NCBI GenBank assembly: GCA_905250885.1
Contig: CAJNOQ010001013.1
Location: forward strand, 1-37,424
Reading direction: 5' to 3'
Source of the DNA: Didymodactylos carnosus
Lineage: Eukaryota > Rotifera > Eurotatoria > Philodinida > Philodinidae
Length of the DNA stretch: 37,424 nucleotides
In this document: in pieces, positions 23,701-33,639 of the stretch
Layout of the letters: the number at the start of each line of letters is the position of its first letter
Numbering within the stretch: the stretch's first letter is position 1
The notes under the pieces: generated by a model
Database searches by the model: none
What the model was told of the DNA's origin: nothing
Seen by the model: the letters and a program-made list of their open reading frames with translations, nothing else
Made by a program: the position numbers and the translations under genes

Positions 23701-24049
23701 TTTTTTTAATGAAATAAAGAAACAATTACTATACGGTCATCCAATACAAAAACAGCAGGCATTATCAACAGCTCTAGAAAAATTGATGAATGGTATTGAT
23801 CGAACATTATCATCGATGAATAAAGAACATTTTACACAAAATATATCATTATTTCGTAAAGATATTCAAGATACATTAAAATTAAATCAAATAAGTTCAA
23901 ATGATCAAAATAATAATAATTGTGATTCAAATGTAGTTGGTGGCGATCAAATAGCATTCAATGTATTACTAACTCAATCAAGAATAACTCAAACAATACC
24001 GTCATTGGGTTCAACATCATCAATAGTGAATGAAATGATGACCATGTAG
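17774..24049 (+). CDS. XPO7: Exportin-7 (importin-beta family, RanBP16 type)
   Basis: Nuclear transport receptor that carries cargo with RanGTP through the nuclear pore; built of HEAT repeats. Seven exons: 17774-18614, 19109-19354, about 20109-21110, 21325-21952, 22052-22503, 22604-23164 and 23676-24049. About 1367 residues, longer than the vertebrate protein (about 1090) because of Asn/Gln/Ser-rich insertions. Matches to animal XPO7 run end to end: VERLCSQLYGG and LIQCRLLLDRSLTPYTQFFA at the N-terminus, ELTKLYARITKNSWFD, KHRKICTSFRDSKLLDIY, LSWHDYM, ALGCLIQMSSVRRSLLNTNE, LHEFCRLICRLRSNIQLHEL, VRKLIKLEPIQYFINNH, RLRTTFYSAISRLLMLEF, IIGLVRDLRGLCLAF, LLFRETSQLLHIY, GNYLNFGVFHLYSD, SKPLLGLILLNENHFF and a C-terminal LFRKDIQDTLK. 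The start is the ATG at 17774. The intron 2 acceptor is not canonical at the expected place; a GTAG at 20024-20027 would instead add 27 in-frame residues. Confidence 0.95.
18615..19108 (+). other. XPO7 intron 1
   Basis: Intron of 494 bases with donor GTGAGT and acceptor TTTTTTTTGAAG. Open frames inside it continue from exon 1 by chance and stop. No other gene is seen. Confidence 0.85.
19355..20108 (+). other. XPO7 intron 2, unusual 3' end
   Basis: Donor GTATGT. The conserved reading (GIRSILEQP) resumes at 20109, directly after TTTCTTTCGG, so the acceptor dinucleotide there would be GG. The nearest acceptor that keeps frame is GATGTAG ending at 20027, behind a long T-rich tract. Confidence 0.6.
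23279..23520. mobile_element. MITE-like fold-back element in XPO7 intron 6
   Basis: Inverted arms of about 83 bp (23279-23361 and 23438-23520) starting CAACGTATAGAGTAG and ending in its complement CTATACGTTG. The arms differ at only a few positions and include the blocks CACCACACATCTATTTCAA and CCTTTTGTACTT. There is no coding capacity, so it should be a non-autonomous DNA element. It lies inside the 511-base intron 23165-23675; the intron splice sites are intact. Confidence 0.8.
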
Positions 24050-25286
24050 ACATACTCCGATAATGTGGTGCTATGAAAATAGTACTCATGTTAACTCTTT
24101 GCTAAGTAAAACATTTTACGGTGATATTTAATTCAACTCTGGGATTTCCTATGAGACTGTTTAACTGTCCTCTTTCTTTTTATAAAATCTGATATTTGTT
24201 TTTACGTGCGTGTGTCTTACTCTGTTTTTGTATATGAAAGGGACTCTCATTTTCTTTTAAGTAATGTATTTTCTTTTTATGCTAGACCGAGATATTGTTC
24301 GTTTTGTAATTAAATTTTATTGTTTGTGAAATGAAATGGTTTACTTGTATATAGTTTTAACTTGTGTATGAAAAAAAGATGAAACAGAAAACATTGATCA
24401 CTTCTTCCACATCAGAGTGTCTGAACGTCCATTGTGATCACGTATTTTTTATGTTTTATCAAATGTTTTTCTGTACTCTTAAAATAAACCATAAAAGAAA
24501 ATATGACTCATTTTATCTTATTTCCAAATTAATATTTGAAATAGACTTTTCTTTTTCAAGCAAATATGTTGAGTATGTTTTTGATCCTTGAGGAAGATGC
24601 GAAGAAAAATTCAGATGGATTATGGCATGTTTTTTAGTGAGACTAAAGATTTCATGAATAATATGAACAATAAATATTAGCTTTTGTCTTCTAAAGTTTG
24701 ACATTGTTTTATTAAATTATGAAGTAATTGTATGCATTTCTTCAATGATCAACCGAAACCTGTTTCTCAATAACTTTTCTACAGTCTATATTCAGAATTT
24801 TATAAAATAAAGTTAATTTAGGCAAACACAGTTATATAACTAAGAAATTAGATGAAACATTTTATCAATTAGAACGCGCTTTCCTTTCTTGCAGAGTTCA
24901 ATTTTTCGTTGCGATAATTTAATCAAAAGAATGCGTTGATTACATTTGATCCTTTTATTACAGAGATCAATTGATATTGCTCTTGTTGAACTTGTGTACG
25001 ACTCTAATTAAGAACGTATATAATTGGAGACGTCTGAACTGAAAAAATCGCTTATATGATTTACTGTGACTAATTGTAGTAACATAATAATCGTCTCCTT
25101 CTTTCGTTTCCAAGGTACCAGTTTAGTAATGAAAATTTTTTGTTTCTGTTTTTTTGTCTTGTAAGAAAATTTTTTCCTCTCTTAGTTTAGTTTTACTACA
25201 TTTTAGAAAAATTGAATTATAAAAATGTTTTTCCTGTAATTAATTAATTCCTACAAATTAAAAAAAAAAAGACCACTACGTTCATC
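24050..25286. other. XPO7 3' UTR and intergenic
   Basis: No gene is supported. Candidate polyadenylation hexamers AATAAA lie at about 24482 and, less certainly, 24669. The end of the stretch is the upstream region of the PNRC-like gene. Confidence 0.5.
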
Positions 25287-25883
25287 ATGTATTATCAAAC
25301 GTATACGTCACGCAAAACGCTATATCCACCAACAAATCATTTTTCTCAAAATAATAATAACTCATCCTACTATTATTATTACTACCAACAGCATCAATAT
25401 TACAATAGACGTATGAAACAAATGTGTTACGAACAAGAAAAATCGACAGATAAAAAAATTTTCAAGTTTCCGTTGTCATGTTCCTCATTGTGTTCTTCAT
25501 CGTCAGGTAAAATTGATTAACGTTAAACGAAGGATCCGGAGAATACTACAATTTTATACTAGAAGATCCAGGAGCAATCAGATTTCTTGAGGATATTTTC
25601 TCTTCAGATCTTCAATCTGGTAATGTTGAAAACTATAGTTATTTTGAGATGTAAATGTTACTTAAAAAAAGTTAACGTCTAGTTTTGGCAAAAATTATAG
25701 GATAGTTTTTGGAGTATAAGTCTACTAGGAAAGGAATAAAGAAAAACATGTTGTATTTTAGATAAATCGCAAAAACGATCAAGTTCATCGTGTATTCCTG
25801 ACGTGTTTGTTCTTTCTGGTCAATCTTCGCCGCCACCTCCTGTCGATGTTTTACCTAAACCACCTGTAGAATGGTTGAAATAG
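25287..25883 (+). CDS. PNRC-like proline-rich decapping cofactor
   Basis: Two exons, 25287-25506 and 25762-25883, joined by a GT-AG intron in frame; 113 residues ending in TAG. The N-terminal part is Tyr/Asn/Gln-rich (runs of N and Y at residues 22-40) and looks disordered. The C-terminus carries SSPPPPVDVLPKPPVEW (residues 95-111). This closely resembles the C-terminal box of vertebrate PNRC1/PNRC2 (SEPPSPSVLPKPPSHW), the segment that docks on the EVH1 domain of the decapping activator DCP1. From that similarity I infer a small adaptor coupling mRNA decapping to other factors. A short basic stretch, KSQKR, precedes it. Nothing else in the protein is conserved to my eye, so function rests on the motif alone. 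Confidence 0.78.
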
Positions 25884-27828
25884 AATCGAAAATTTGATAT
25901 GTCTGGTTAAATGTATTGTTCGTGTGTTTTAGAAGAAAAAAGAAGAGACATATCAAGATCATTACCTCACAGTCTTTTAGTTGCAGATATCTTTCTCTTT
26001 TTTTCAATTCAAATTATATTCATCTCAGAAGAGAAAGAAAGACTTTGTTCATCACGAAGTGTGTCTGATATCTATCTTTTTTCTTCTGCCTATTACACAT
26101 TCTCACTCTCGTATTTATTAACAGTAATATTTTTAGAGTGTTTTCGTCCTTTCTTTTATTGCATATCTCAGTCTATCTATCTATATATTTGACATTGTGG
26201 TACGTGTGTGTATTTGTTTATTTATTTTGAGCATTTTCTTTTTGAATTATTACTATATGTATGATTTTATTAAATCAAATTTTCCTTCTAATTCATAGTT
26301 ATTCTTCTTTTGTAGACAGTTGGATATCAAAGTTAGCACCTATTTTATTGTGTTGTTCGACATTCTTTTTTCTCGAAATATACTCAGCTATCACCCAAGT
26401 TTTGTGCAATTTTTATGTTTGTATTACTTTACTATTATTTCGAAAAATTATGCTTGTTGTAATGGTACTTTTATGCTAGTTCATTCTAACTATTGTAAAG
26501 AGAAAGTAGTTGAAGTTTAAAAACTATAGATCTTGGCTAGTTTCTACTCTACCGTTCTCCCCGTTAGCAGATTACAGGTAATACTCTCTTAACATGTAGT
26601 GCTTGTGCGGCGGTAGTCTTGTAGTATCAGTTGGGTTTATATGTGATAGAGTATGAAAATTAGTATTAGAATGCGCTTTTTGTTGTGCGATTCGAATTTT
26701 TACCCTATCCTTCGTCATATATTGTGTGCAGATTCTACTTTCTATCACTTTTTATGTTCAACACATAACAGATACAAAATGATCTCTTTTATATATAAAT
26801 ATTATAACAAAAACGAGTAGATTGAATATGCTGTCGTTGTTTTTTTTTAAAGAAAAAATTTTTTTAAAAACGATGCAAATATTTTTTATTGTTCTACTAA
26901 CCTATTTGTCTGTTCGTGTGATACGTAGGCTATCGCATCCTAGTGATTGTGCAGGGAGTATTTTGTTATTTTCATCTTCATATTTGATGATTTTGCGTAA
27001 GTTTTTTTAGCCGAACTGTACATCGTAGAGTAAAGGTTAGGAGGTGAATATGCAGTTAGTATTCGATCTCGTATAATGAATAAGAGATGAAAAGTTGGCT
27101 ATCGGCATAGTGCAAGACTACTATAACTTGTAAACACGTCACATGGTTCGTCTTCGATATCAACGATGAAGTCGATGTATTATTTTTTTCTTAGTTTTGA
27201 ATTTTGCTGCAATAGATGACTATTTCCTTTATTTTCCTTGCTTTCTTTGTCCTATGTAATTTTTTTATGCTGTTGTCAAATGAAATTTTCTTGTCAGTTT
27301 TTCGTTTCTTTTGAATTTATTATACAATGTACTGTTTTTTTCGTTTTGTCGAATACAAATATGGATTAGTAAGATTGGCAAGGTTTAAATACTCAACTAT
27401 TTCTTTGAATATTATGTCTCATATTGACATATAGCCATCACGTTTTACCTGGACTTTTATTCGAGAACACGAAACATATTTACAGTACACAGCAATTTGG
27501 CGAGGAAGGAGGGATCAGTATTCTAATGATGAGTGTCCAGTCCTTCCATTGTTGGAAAAGCTAATCCAATTCCAAACTGTTTTCGTCATAAAGCTGAACC
27601 ATGCTGAGTGAGAAAGAAGCTAAAGCAATGTCCTTAGCTGCAGTGAAAGGTTTGAACCAAGGTTTTGCTATTCATTCTCTGAATAGAAAATTCGTAGTTT
27701 TAGCTGATAATATGACGCTTAAATCACCAATGCATTGATGGCTCTAAATTAGACAGCCAATCTGATGTAAAACGTTACAGATCTTTTGGACATTAGACAT
27801 AACAGTAGACGAAAGTAGAAAAGTCGTA
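25884..27828. other. PNRC-like 3' UTR and intergenic, no gene seen
   Basis: T-rich sequence with several short open frames (25911-26192, 26261-26520, 26822-27010) made of hydrophobic and Ser codons typical of T-rich noncoding DNA. None has start context, motif or splice partner that I can support. The first part probably belongs to the 3' UTR of the PNRC-like gene. Confidence 0.5.
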
Positions 27829-27836
27829 ATACGTAC

Positions 27837-28297
27837 CAGGGCTCGAAACAGGCCGACACTTTTGAGGCCTGGTCTGCCTGCGTCAGGCCTGTAATGTTTG
27901 GAGCTGCCTGGGCCTGTTGATATATTTCCTGGGCCTTGTCTGTCTGCCTGCTATTGTTCTCGGCCTACCCTGGCCTGGTCTGTAGAAGCCTGGTCATTTT
28001 TTTAATAATCAAAATACACAAATAATAGTAATATAAGATGAAAAGAAAAGTGAGAGATAATTAAACAATATATCTGAGTAAAAAAATTTGGTTTTTGTTC
28101 AAGTATTTTCTGAACTGATCGAACTAACAAGATATCCTCAACCGTGTCAGGATTTAGTGATGCACGGCCTTCATTAATAACCAGGCTAGGCCGCCTGGTG
28201 TTTTCAAAGATCTGCCTGAATCTATTTCAGTTTAGGCCTGGTCTGCCTTAGCCTGGTGCAGGCCGAAAGTTTGTAGCCTGGCCTGGTTCGAGCCCTG
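27837..28297. mobile_element. Non-autonomous hAT-like MITE with 8-bp TSD
   Basis: The element runs from CAGGGCTCGAAACAGGCC to GGCCTGGTTCGAGCCCTG, 461 bp. It is flanked by a perfect 8-bp direct repeat, ATACGTAC, at 27829-27836 and 28298-28305. The CAGGG terminus plus 8-bp target duplication is the hallmark of hAT-superfamily transposons. Both ends are packed with GGCCTG/CAGGCC boxes that can fold back on each other (about 27837-27990 and 28170-28297). No transposase is encoded, so it would need one in trans. A perfect duplication suggests fairly recent insertion. Confidence 0.88.
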
Positions 28298-28305
28298 ATA
28301 CGTAC

Positions 28306-30311
28306 CGATATTTCTTCTTCCAGACTGCTGCCATAAATGTTGATATACTGCGCCAACTTCAAATTTGCATATGGTTAAGTGTTCTAGTCTGGAGAAAAAA
28401 ATTTTTCATAAAAATGTGAATTCTAAAACAATTTTATAAGCTGTCTTATCGAACTTTTATAGTTATCTTATAAGAGATTTATATTTTTTCATAATAGTGA
28501 AATGAAAAAGAATAAATTTTCTATTTTAGCGCGAATTTAGTTTTCTATCTTTTTCTCCCTCATCATGAATTTAACGCATAATCCGTCAACTTGACGAATT
28601 AATATAACATTAATTCGAGAGTAACGAGTGACCCAGAATAAATGTCCCATTCAATATTTTCTCAAGATTGATCGTCAAGTCTCAATCTTTTTTAAAAAGA
28701 TTCCTCATCCAATTTTCTACACAAAAGATATTGAACATTTCTTTATATACATACTATAAGAATAAAAAGATATAAAGGAAATATGGGAAAGCTTCAATAT
28801 CGATTAATTTCAAACCCCCAAAACAGATTTTTCAATTTCAGCCCGTTACATTTTGCGATATAAAAGAAAGAGAAAATGGCTGTTTTGTAGTTCTCGAAAA
28901 GGTTTATCAACCGGATATATTTAAGACTCTTCATAGGCTCAAGCGGTCACACTAGAAGCTTTTTTCTTTTAGCGATTTTGCCCCAAATCATCATTTTCTA
29001 ACTGCAGTTTTGGAACACTTTGGAAAATTTATATGATTGGTCAAAACCACACATTATGATGTCGCATCTGGTTTATCTTAAAGCAAAATAATTCTTCTGT
29101 TATCTCCAAACAGAGAAGGTCATATAGTTCCATTTTGTTTCTGTGCCAAGGCGAAGAAATCAAAATTTCCCTTTTGTTTTACTTTTAGTAAAATCTTCGT
29201 TCGTAGCAGAAAAAAAGGTTTGTGGCAAAATTATAGCAAAAAATATTCTTTTTGTTCCAAAGGTTTCTGGAAAATCTTTCGAGAAACCACAGTATTTTCT
29301 GTTGGTTTTTTCAACATTTTATTGAGCTTTACGGTATGTTGCAGATAAAATAGAGTATTTTCTGACATTCTGCAATAGGTTGGATGGATTTTGACTGAGT
29401 TATGAGTTTTTCAATTTTTAATGAAAATAATCAAAAATATGTTATTTTACCTAGTATAGGTTTTCACTCGGTTGCTGCATTTTGTTCTGAAAACTAACAT
29501 TGCCACGGGATTCAGCATAATCGATAACCTATGTTTTCATTCATTTCTGACAGTTCCAAGCCTAACGGTAGAAAAGTGTGAAGGCTTCAGGGAAAAGGTC
29601 CATAGCTCCCGAATCATGGGTTTTCAAGATGTCGTCTAGATCCAGTTTTGTAGAAGACACTTCAGACTATATATGTCCCCCAAAACATCACTGGATTCCT
29701 ATTTGAAAAAAATCTAAAATAGTTTTCGAAAGATCCTCTGGAAAACCGCCTTCGAAAATTTTACAGAAAATTGGTTTTGCTTCTTAAAAGATAGCCTCAA
29801 GTTTTGGCTATCGAATTCAATGGTGAAAACCGTAAGTATCTATCTTTATTTGATGTTACGTGCCTAATTTCTTTTGACAGACAGTAGTTACTGTAGTTAT
29901 AGCACATCGTCCTCTTCTTCGACATCAATAACAACAATTCATAGAACGAACTATGATGACAACGACAATTCAGTGTCAGACGCCAGCATTTAATAAGAGG
30001 ATTGTCATTCAGAAACAAGAAGAACAGCATGTTTCTGCTTTTGTACCTCACGTGAGAACGTAACTTTTTTTGAGGATGAGAATGAGAGGCTATACTATAG
30101 TAGATTTTTAAAATAAAAGTGGTAAAAATAATTAGAGCTCTAGGAGTTAAAAAGAATATGATTGATTCTCATTCATTCTATTCTCATTCTCATTGTTTTT
30201 TCTCTATCGATGACTCATTTTTGCATTACAAGCAAAAGAAAATCTATGAAATCGTTTCGCAAAAATGGGTCATAGATAGAGAAAAACAATAGGCTTCATG
30301 CAAATAAGACG
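28306..30311. other. Intergenic, probably old repeats
   Basis: No gene is supported. The stop-free stretches at 29143-29325 and 29797-30051 show no recognisable product. A fold-back with 32-33-bp arms lies at 30192-30290. Confidence 0.45.
30192..30290. repeat. Short fold-back, ~32-bp arms
   Basis: Left arm 30192-30224 (ATTGTTTTTTCTC...CATTTTTGC) pairs with right arm 30259-30290 with a few mismatches around a 34-base loop. It may be a tiny MITE or the remnant end of the larger TIR element that follows at 30312. Confidence 0.6.
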
Positions 30312-30509
30312 TAGAGCGATTGTTCCTACTTTGAACCACTTTTTAGCTAGTGAAAAGTTTTTACTTTTTCCTTAAAATTTTCTTGGACAACGTATATTAT
30401 TTTTTATACTACAAAGTATAAAATCGTCTCGCGAGTTCAATGGTATAAAAATTATCTAGTTATCATCAAAACTAAGTGAGTTCTAACCGGTAGTTTGATG
30501 ATAAGTTGT

Positions 30510-31020
30510 CTGGTTCGAATTAGGAGCACTGTTCCTAATTCGAACCACACATGAAATATATGTTCCTAATTCGAACCAGCCAGCGCAGAACAAGCAAAAA
30601 ACGACAAAATTTCAGAAAACTGCTGGCTCCTGCTACCCGAATGTCAGATTTTCGATATACTCTTGGAACAAAAAATGTTCGCCACATCAAACCGAGTATA
30701 ATTACAGCGGTTCAGCCTTTAATTCCATTTCTATGCAGAGATATTAAATTAACTTTAGACATGTCTCTGGTTCGAATTAGGAGCACTGTTCCTAATTCGA
30801 ACCACAAGCAATTTTTTGTTCCTAATTCGAACCAATACACGCAAAATGGCTAGAAAAACGAGTCCTAGTCAGAAAACAGAGTCTTCTTGCTACCCGAAGT
30901 TCGGAATCGGACTATAACCTTGGAACAAAAGTTATTCATCAGAGAATAAACTACAATCTCATAGCGGTTGAGCCTTAACCAATGAAGTTTTGCCCAGAGT
31001 TTTTAACAAAGACTTTTTCA
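30510..31020. repeat. Tandem pair of 257-bp units
   Basis: The two copies share CTGGTTCGAATTAGGAGCAC, the second TTCCTAATTCGAACCA box, a CTGCTACCCGAA / TTGCTACCCGAA block, a CTTGGAACAAAA block and a TAGCGGTTGAGCCT / CAGCGGTTCAGCCT block. They have diverged moderately, so this is an older duplication. Confidence 0.8.
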
Positions 31021-31158
31021 AATGATTTTCTCATCTTATAGGGTAAATAATAAAGTAGAGGGAGTGATCGAAGAACCTAGAATAAGCTGCATATATATTT
31101 AGACTTGATTATCTAATACAGTCTTTAAACTGGAGTAGCCGATCTGTATTTGTTAAAC

Positions 31159-31341
31159 AGCGACAATATGGCCTACATAGCATAGATGTAACCGGTCAAG
31201 ATTTTCTCGACCGGTTCTGTAACCGGTCTAAAAGTTTCTGATCCGGCTGGTTGACCGGTCATATATTTTCGTTATTCTGAAGTCTCTGCCGAGTATCTAA
31301 AAGCAAGAATAATACAATAGCGACAATATGGCCTACATAGC
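31159..31341. repeat. 23-bp direct repeats around an ACCGGT-rich insert
   Basis: AGCGACAATATGGCCTACATAGC (given here as positions 31159-31181) recurs exactly at 31319-31341. The 137 bases between contain several ACCGGT palindromes (ACCGGTCAAG, CGACCGGTTC, AACCGGTC, GACCGGTC). The layout looks like an insertion with a long target-site duplication. Confidence 0.75.
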
Positions 31342-31476
31342 TTTTTCTTTTTTTTTTTTTACGACTTTTTTACTTTGTAGTATAAAAAATAATATACGTT
31401 GTCCAAGAAAATTTTAAGGAAAAAGCAAAAACTTTTCACTAGCTAAAAAGTGGTTCGAATTAGGAACAATCGCTCT

Positions 31477-32030
31477 ATAGTGCTGAAAGTTGTTTGCGAT
31501 TTTCTTTTAGCGATTTGATGAAAAGAGAAAAGTGCAGCGTAGATTTTGCAGAGCTGGCTGCGTTCTACCTGTGTCCATCTAGGGTGGCGTTGTGTCTAAC
31601 GAAGCAGGGAATCGTTGCACAAGTTATTCAGTTTTTCTCACTTCGCTCTATACGGGATATATAGTGCTAAAAGTAATTAGGATTTGCTCATTAACGATTC
31701 GATGAAAAGAGAAAAATGTAGTGTAGATTTTGTAGAGCTCGTTGGGTTCTACCTGTGTCCATCAAGGGTGGCGTTGTGTCCGCCGAAGCAGGGAATCGCT
31801 GCACAAATTATTCAATTTTTCTCACTTTGCTGTATCAGGGATATAAACTGCTGAAAGGAAGTAGCGATTTTCTCATTAATGATTTGATGGAAAGAGAAAA
31901 GTGAAGTGCAGATCTTGCAGAGCTCGTTTTGTTCTACCTGAGTCCATCAAGAGTGGCGTTGTGTCCACCGAAGCAGCCAATCGTTGCACAATTTATTCAT
32001 TTTTTCTGACGTTGCTAGACGGGGTATATT
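31477..32030. repeat. Three tandem 184-bp units
   Basis: Units begin near 31479, 31663 and 31847, an exact 184-base period. Each contains TGCTGAAAG/TGCTAAAAG, GATGAAAAGAGAAAA, GTTCTACCTG, GTCCATC, GTGGCGTTGTGTC and CGAAGCAG blocks. They are diverged by roughly one base in eight. This may be a small satellite array. Confidence 0.85.
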
Positions 32031-32257
32031 TGATGAACTGTTGGTCGTGATTCATTATGGTATATTTGAGTTTTGTACGACATGCCGTTGATTGAAGAAA
32101 AATATGAGCATACGCGAAAAAAGCATCCGGAAAAAGACCGGACCGCCTGTAATTTGAACGACTCGAATTGCTTCTCGGCCGGTGGTGAATTGAGGATCGG
32201 CTGGCGAAATACGCGCAAGATCGGTTTTCTCAGCCAAAGAACGAACTACGATGGCAG
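32031..32257. other. Junction between satellite and retrotransposon fragment
   Basis: No independent gene. Overlapping short frames exist on both strands; the sequence may be 3' continuation of the retrotransposon fragment on the minus strand. Confidence 0.4.
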
Positions 32258-33203
32258 TCAAGGGTCTGGCCTCTCAACTGTACTTTGATCATTAGCAAAA
32301 AGCGACAAAGACGAACCGAAATCGCCTTCTCCAACATTAGCATCTTCTCGAATCTTGGTTTTCTTATCTTCAATCCGAGGTGTAATTGGATCTTGACTTA
32401 GCAATCGTCGTCTAATCTTTTCAGTGTAATTGTCAAATTTTCTCTCTGCTATAAATAATGGTGTTGCTAATTCTGGACTGTTAACACATGTAGTAGATGA
32501 AGTGTCTTTAGAACAGTCATCAGAGGAAATAGATTGTCCTTCTTTTGGATCAGGCATCGGTGATTCCTGTGTAATAAATGTACATGTCTCCTGATGTTTT
32601 TGAAGTAATCCGTCAGATTTTTGCAGACTACAATCAGAATAAAAAGGATCAAGGAAAGCGAGTTTCTGTCCAGGTCGAACATAACTCCATCGCGGTGTCA
32701 GATTAGCAACCATAACACGAGCGATATTCTTGTCAACAGTAACGATACTGTTGGCGAGTGAAATTCGAGAGCTCGCAGAAGTGGTGGTCGCTTCCCACTT
32801 TTGTCCGCTAATATCCAACGGTGTTTGTACCGTGATGAAAGCTTGATGAAAAGGTGGAATTTTTTTTTATGAACAGCGTAAACGGGTATGTCCAATCGAC
32901 CGGCCTGCTGAAGATCAGTAGCTAGCAAAAATTTAGATAACGGTTTATCTCTCAACCAGCATTTTCCATCTTGTACATCTAAGACTAAACCTATTTCGAA
33001 CATCAAATCGGTTCTTAACAAGACTCTCTGATTGAATTTGCGAGCTAGAACAACCAGATGTCTAAAAGTTTGTCTTGCCAACGTAATATGAGCCTCGACC
33101 CAGCCGACTGGTTCAATAGAACTGCCTTCTGGACCTACAATATCGGCTCCAGAATAAGGAAAAACAACTTCAGTTCCTTTTAAAAGCCGTCAGTAGTCTA
33201 AAC
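32258..33203 (-). mobile_element. LTR-retrotransposon fragment, protease to downstream region
   Basis: Minus-strand remnant of a Ty3/gypsy-like polyprotein. It begins at the centre of an aspartic-protease domain (GTEVVFPYSGADIVGPEGS, then LARQTFRHLVVLARKF) and continues through LDIPVYAVHKKK. After a frame change near a T-run at about 32862-32870 it resumes with RVMVANLTPRWSYVRPGQ, the type of segment that links protease to reverse transcriptase in many such elements. It ends in a stop at 32258. There is no reverse transcriptase and no LTR is seen. It carries a TGA in the protease and is cut upstream by the hairpin element at 33209. Dead copy. Confidence 0.75.
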
Positions 33204-33208
33204 TAGTC

Positions 33209-33386
33209 GAGTTTCCCACAGGGATAGGTCAAAAAATTAACTCGATAAAAAAACGTCAGTCTGACTACCAAAAAAGAACCGCTGGATTACTCAAAAAGCT
33301 GGAAAAAATCAAAAAACAGATAGATGAATAATGAAAACGGCGTTTCAATCGAGTTTATTTTTTGACCTATCCCTGTGGGAAACTCG
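33209..33386. mobile_element. 178-bp hairpin element (MITE-like)
   Basis: Arms of 36-37 bp (33209-33244 and 33350-33386), beginning CGAGTTTCCCACAGGGATAG and ending CTATCCCTGTGGGAAACTCG, enclose a loop of about 105 bases. Each arm is itself bounded by CGAG and CTCG. It sits exactly where the minus-strand retrotransposon fragment stops. Confidence 0.75.
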
Positions 33387-33639
33387 GGCTGAATTTTTTG
33401 AGAAAAATAAAAGTCACAGGAACGTTCTGAGATATATACACATAGGCTCAGTTTTCGATGCTGAACACGATTCTGATGTTGGATTATTCGTTTTAAGTAG
33501 AACTCGGCTACAGACCGTCGAAATGTTGCTGGTGTTTAGCCTAAAGCGGTACTTCAGTGTCATCTACACATCTACTTTTTCCAGCGGTGATTCACAAAAT
33601 CGACAGAATTCTAATCATTTAAACTAAAAAGGGAGCAGC

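Larger units (their letters stand above)
30312..31477. mobile_element. 1166-bp terminal-inverted-repeat element, layered
   Basis: Terminal inverted repeats of about 115 bp (30312-30428 and 31361-31477) start TAGAGCGATTGTTCCTA and differ at few bases. The interior holds two tandem copies of a 257-bp unit (30510-30766 and 30767 to about 31020), each beginning with a 37-bp palindrome of TGGTTCGAATTAGGA and its complement. TTCCTAATTCGAACCA occurs at least five times, including at the inner side of the right TIR. A further insertion is nested at 31159-31341. No transposase is encoded, so it is non-autonomous. Target duplications were not identified: the right end runs straight into the 184-bp tandem repeat. 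Confidence 0.75.

Noticed and set aside
25911..27010. Several hydrophobic open frames suggestive of small membrane proteins
   Set aside because: T-rich DNA encodes Phe/Leu/Ser runs by chance; no start context, splice partners or conserved motif.
30511..30804. GGTTCGAAT boxes resembling the tRNA T-arm / B-box
   Set aside because: No A-box, acceptor stem or anticodon arm can be built around them; they are part of the palindrome of the TIR element.
31477..32030. Regularly repeated units, considered as a CRISPR-like array
   Set aside because: Whole 184-bp units are repeated with no short repeat plus unique spacer structure, in a eukaryotic genome.
33331..33627. Open frame of 98 codons on the plus strand
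   Set aside because: Starts inside the hairpin element and shows no recognisable domain.
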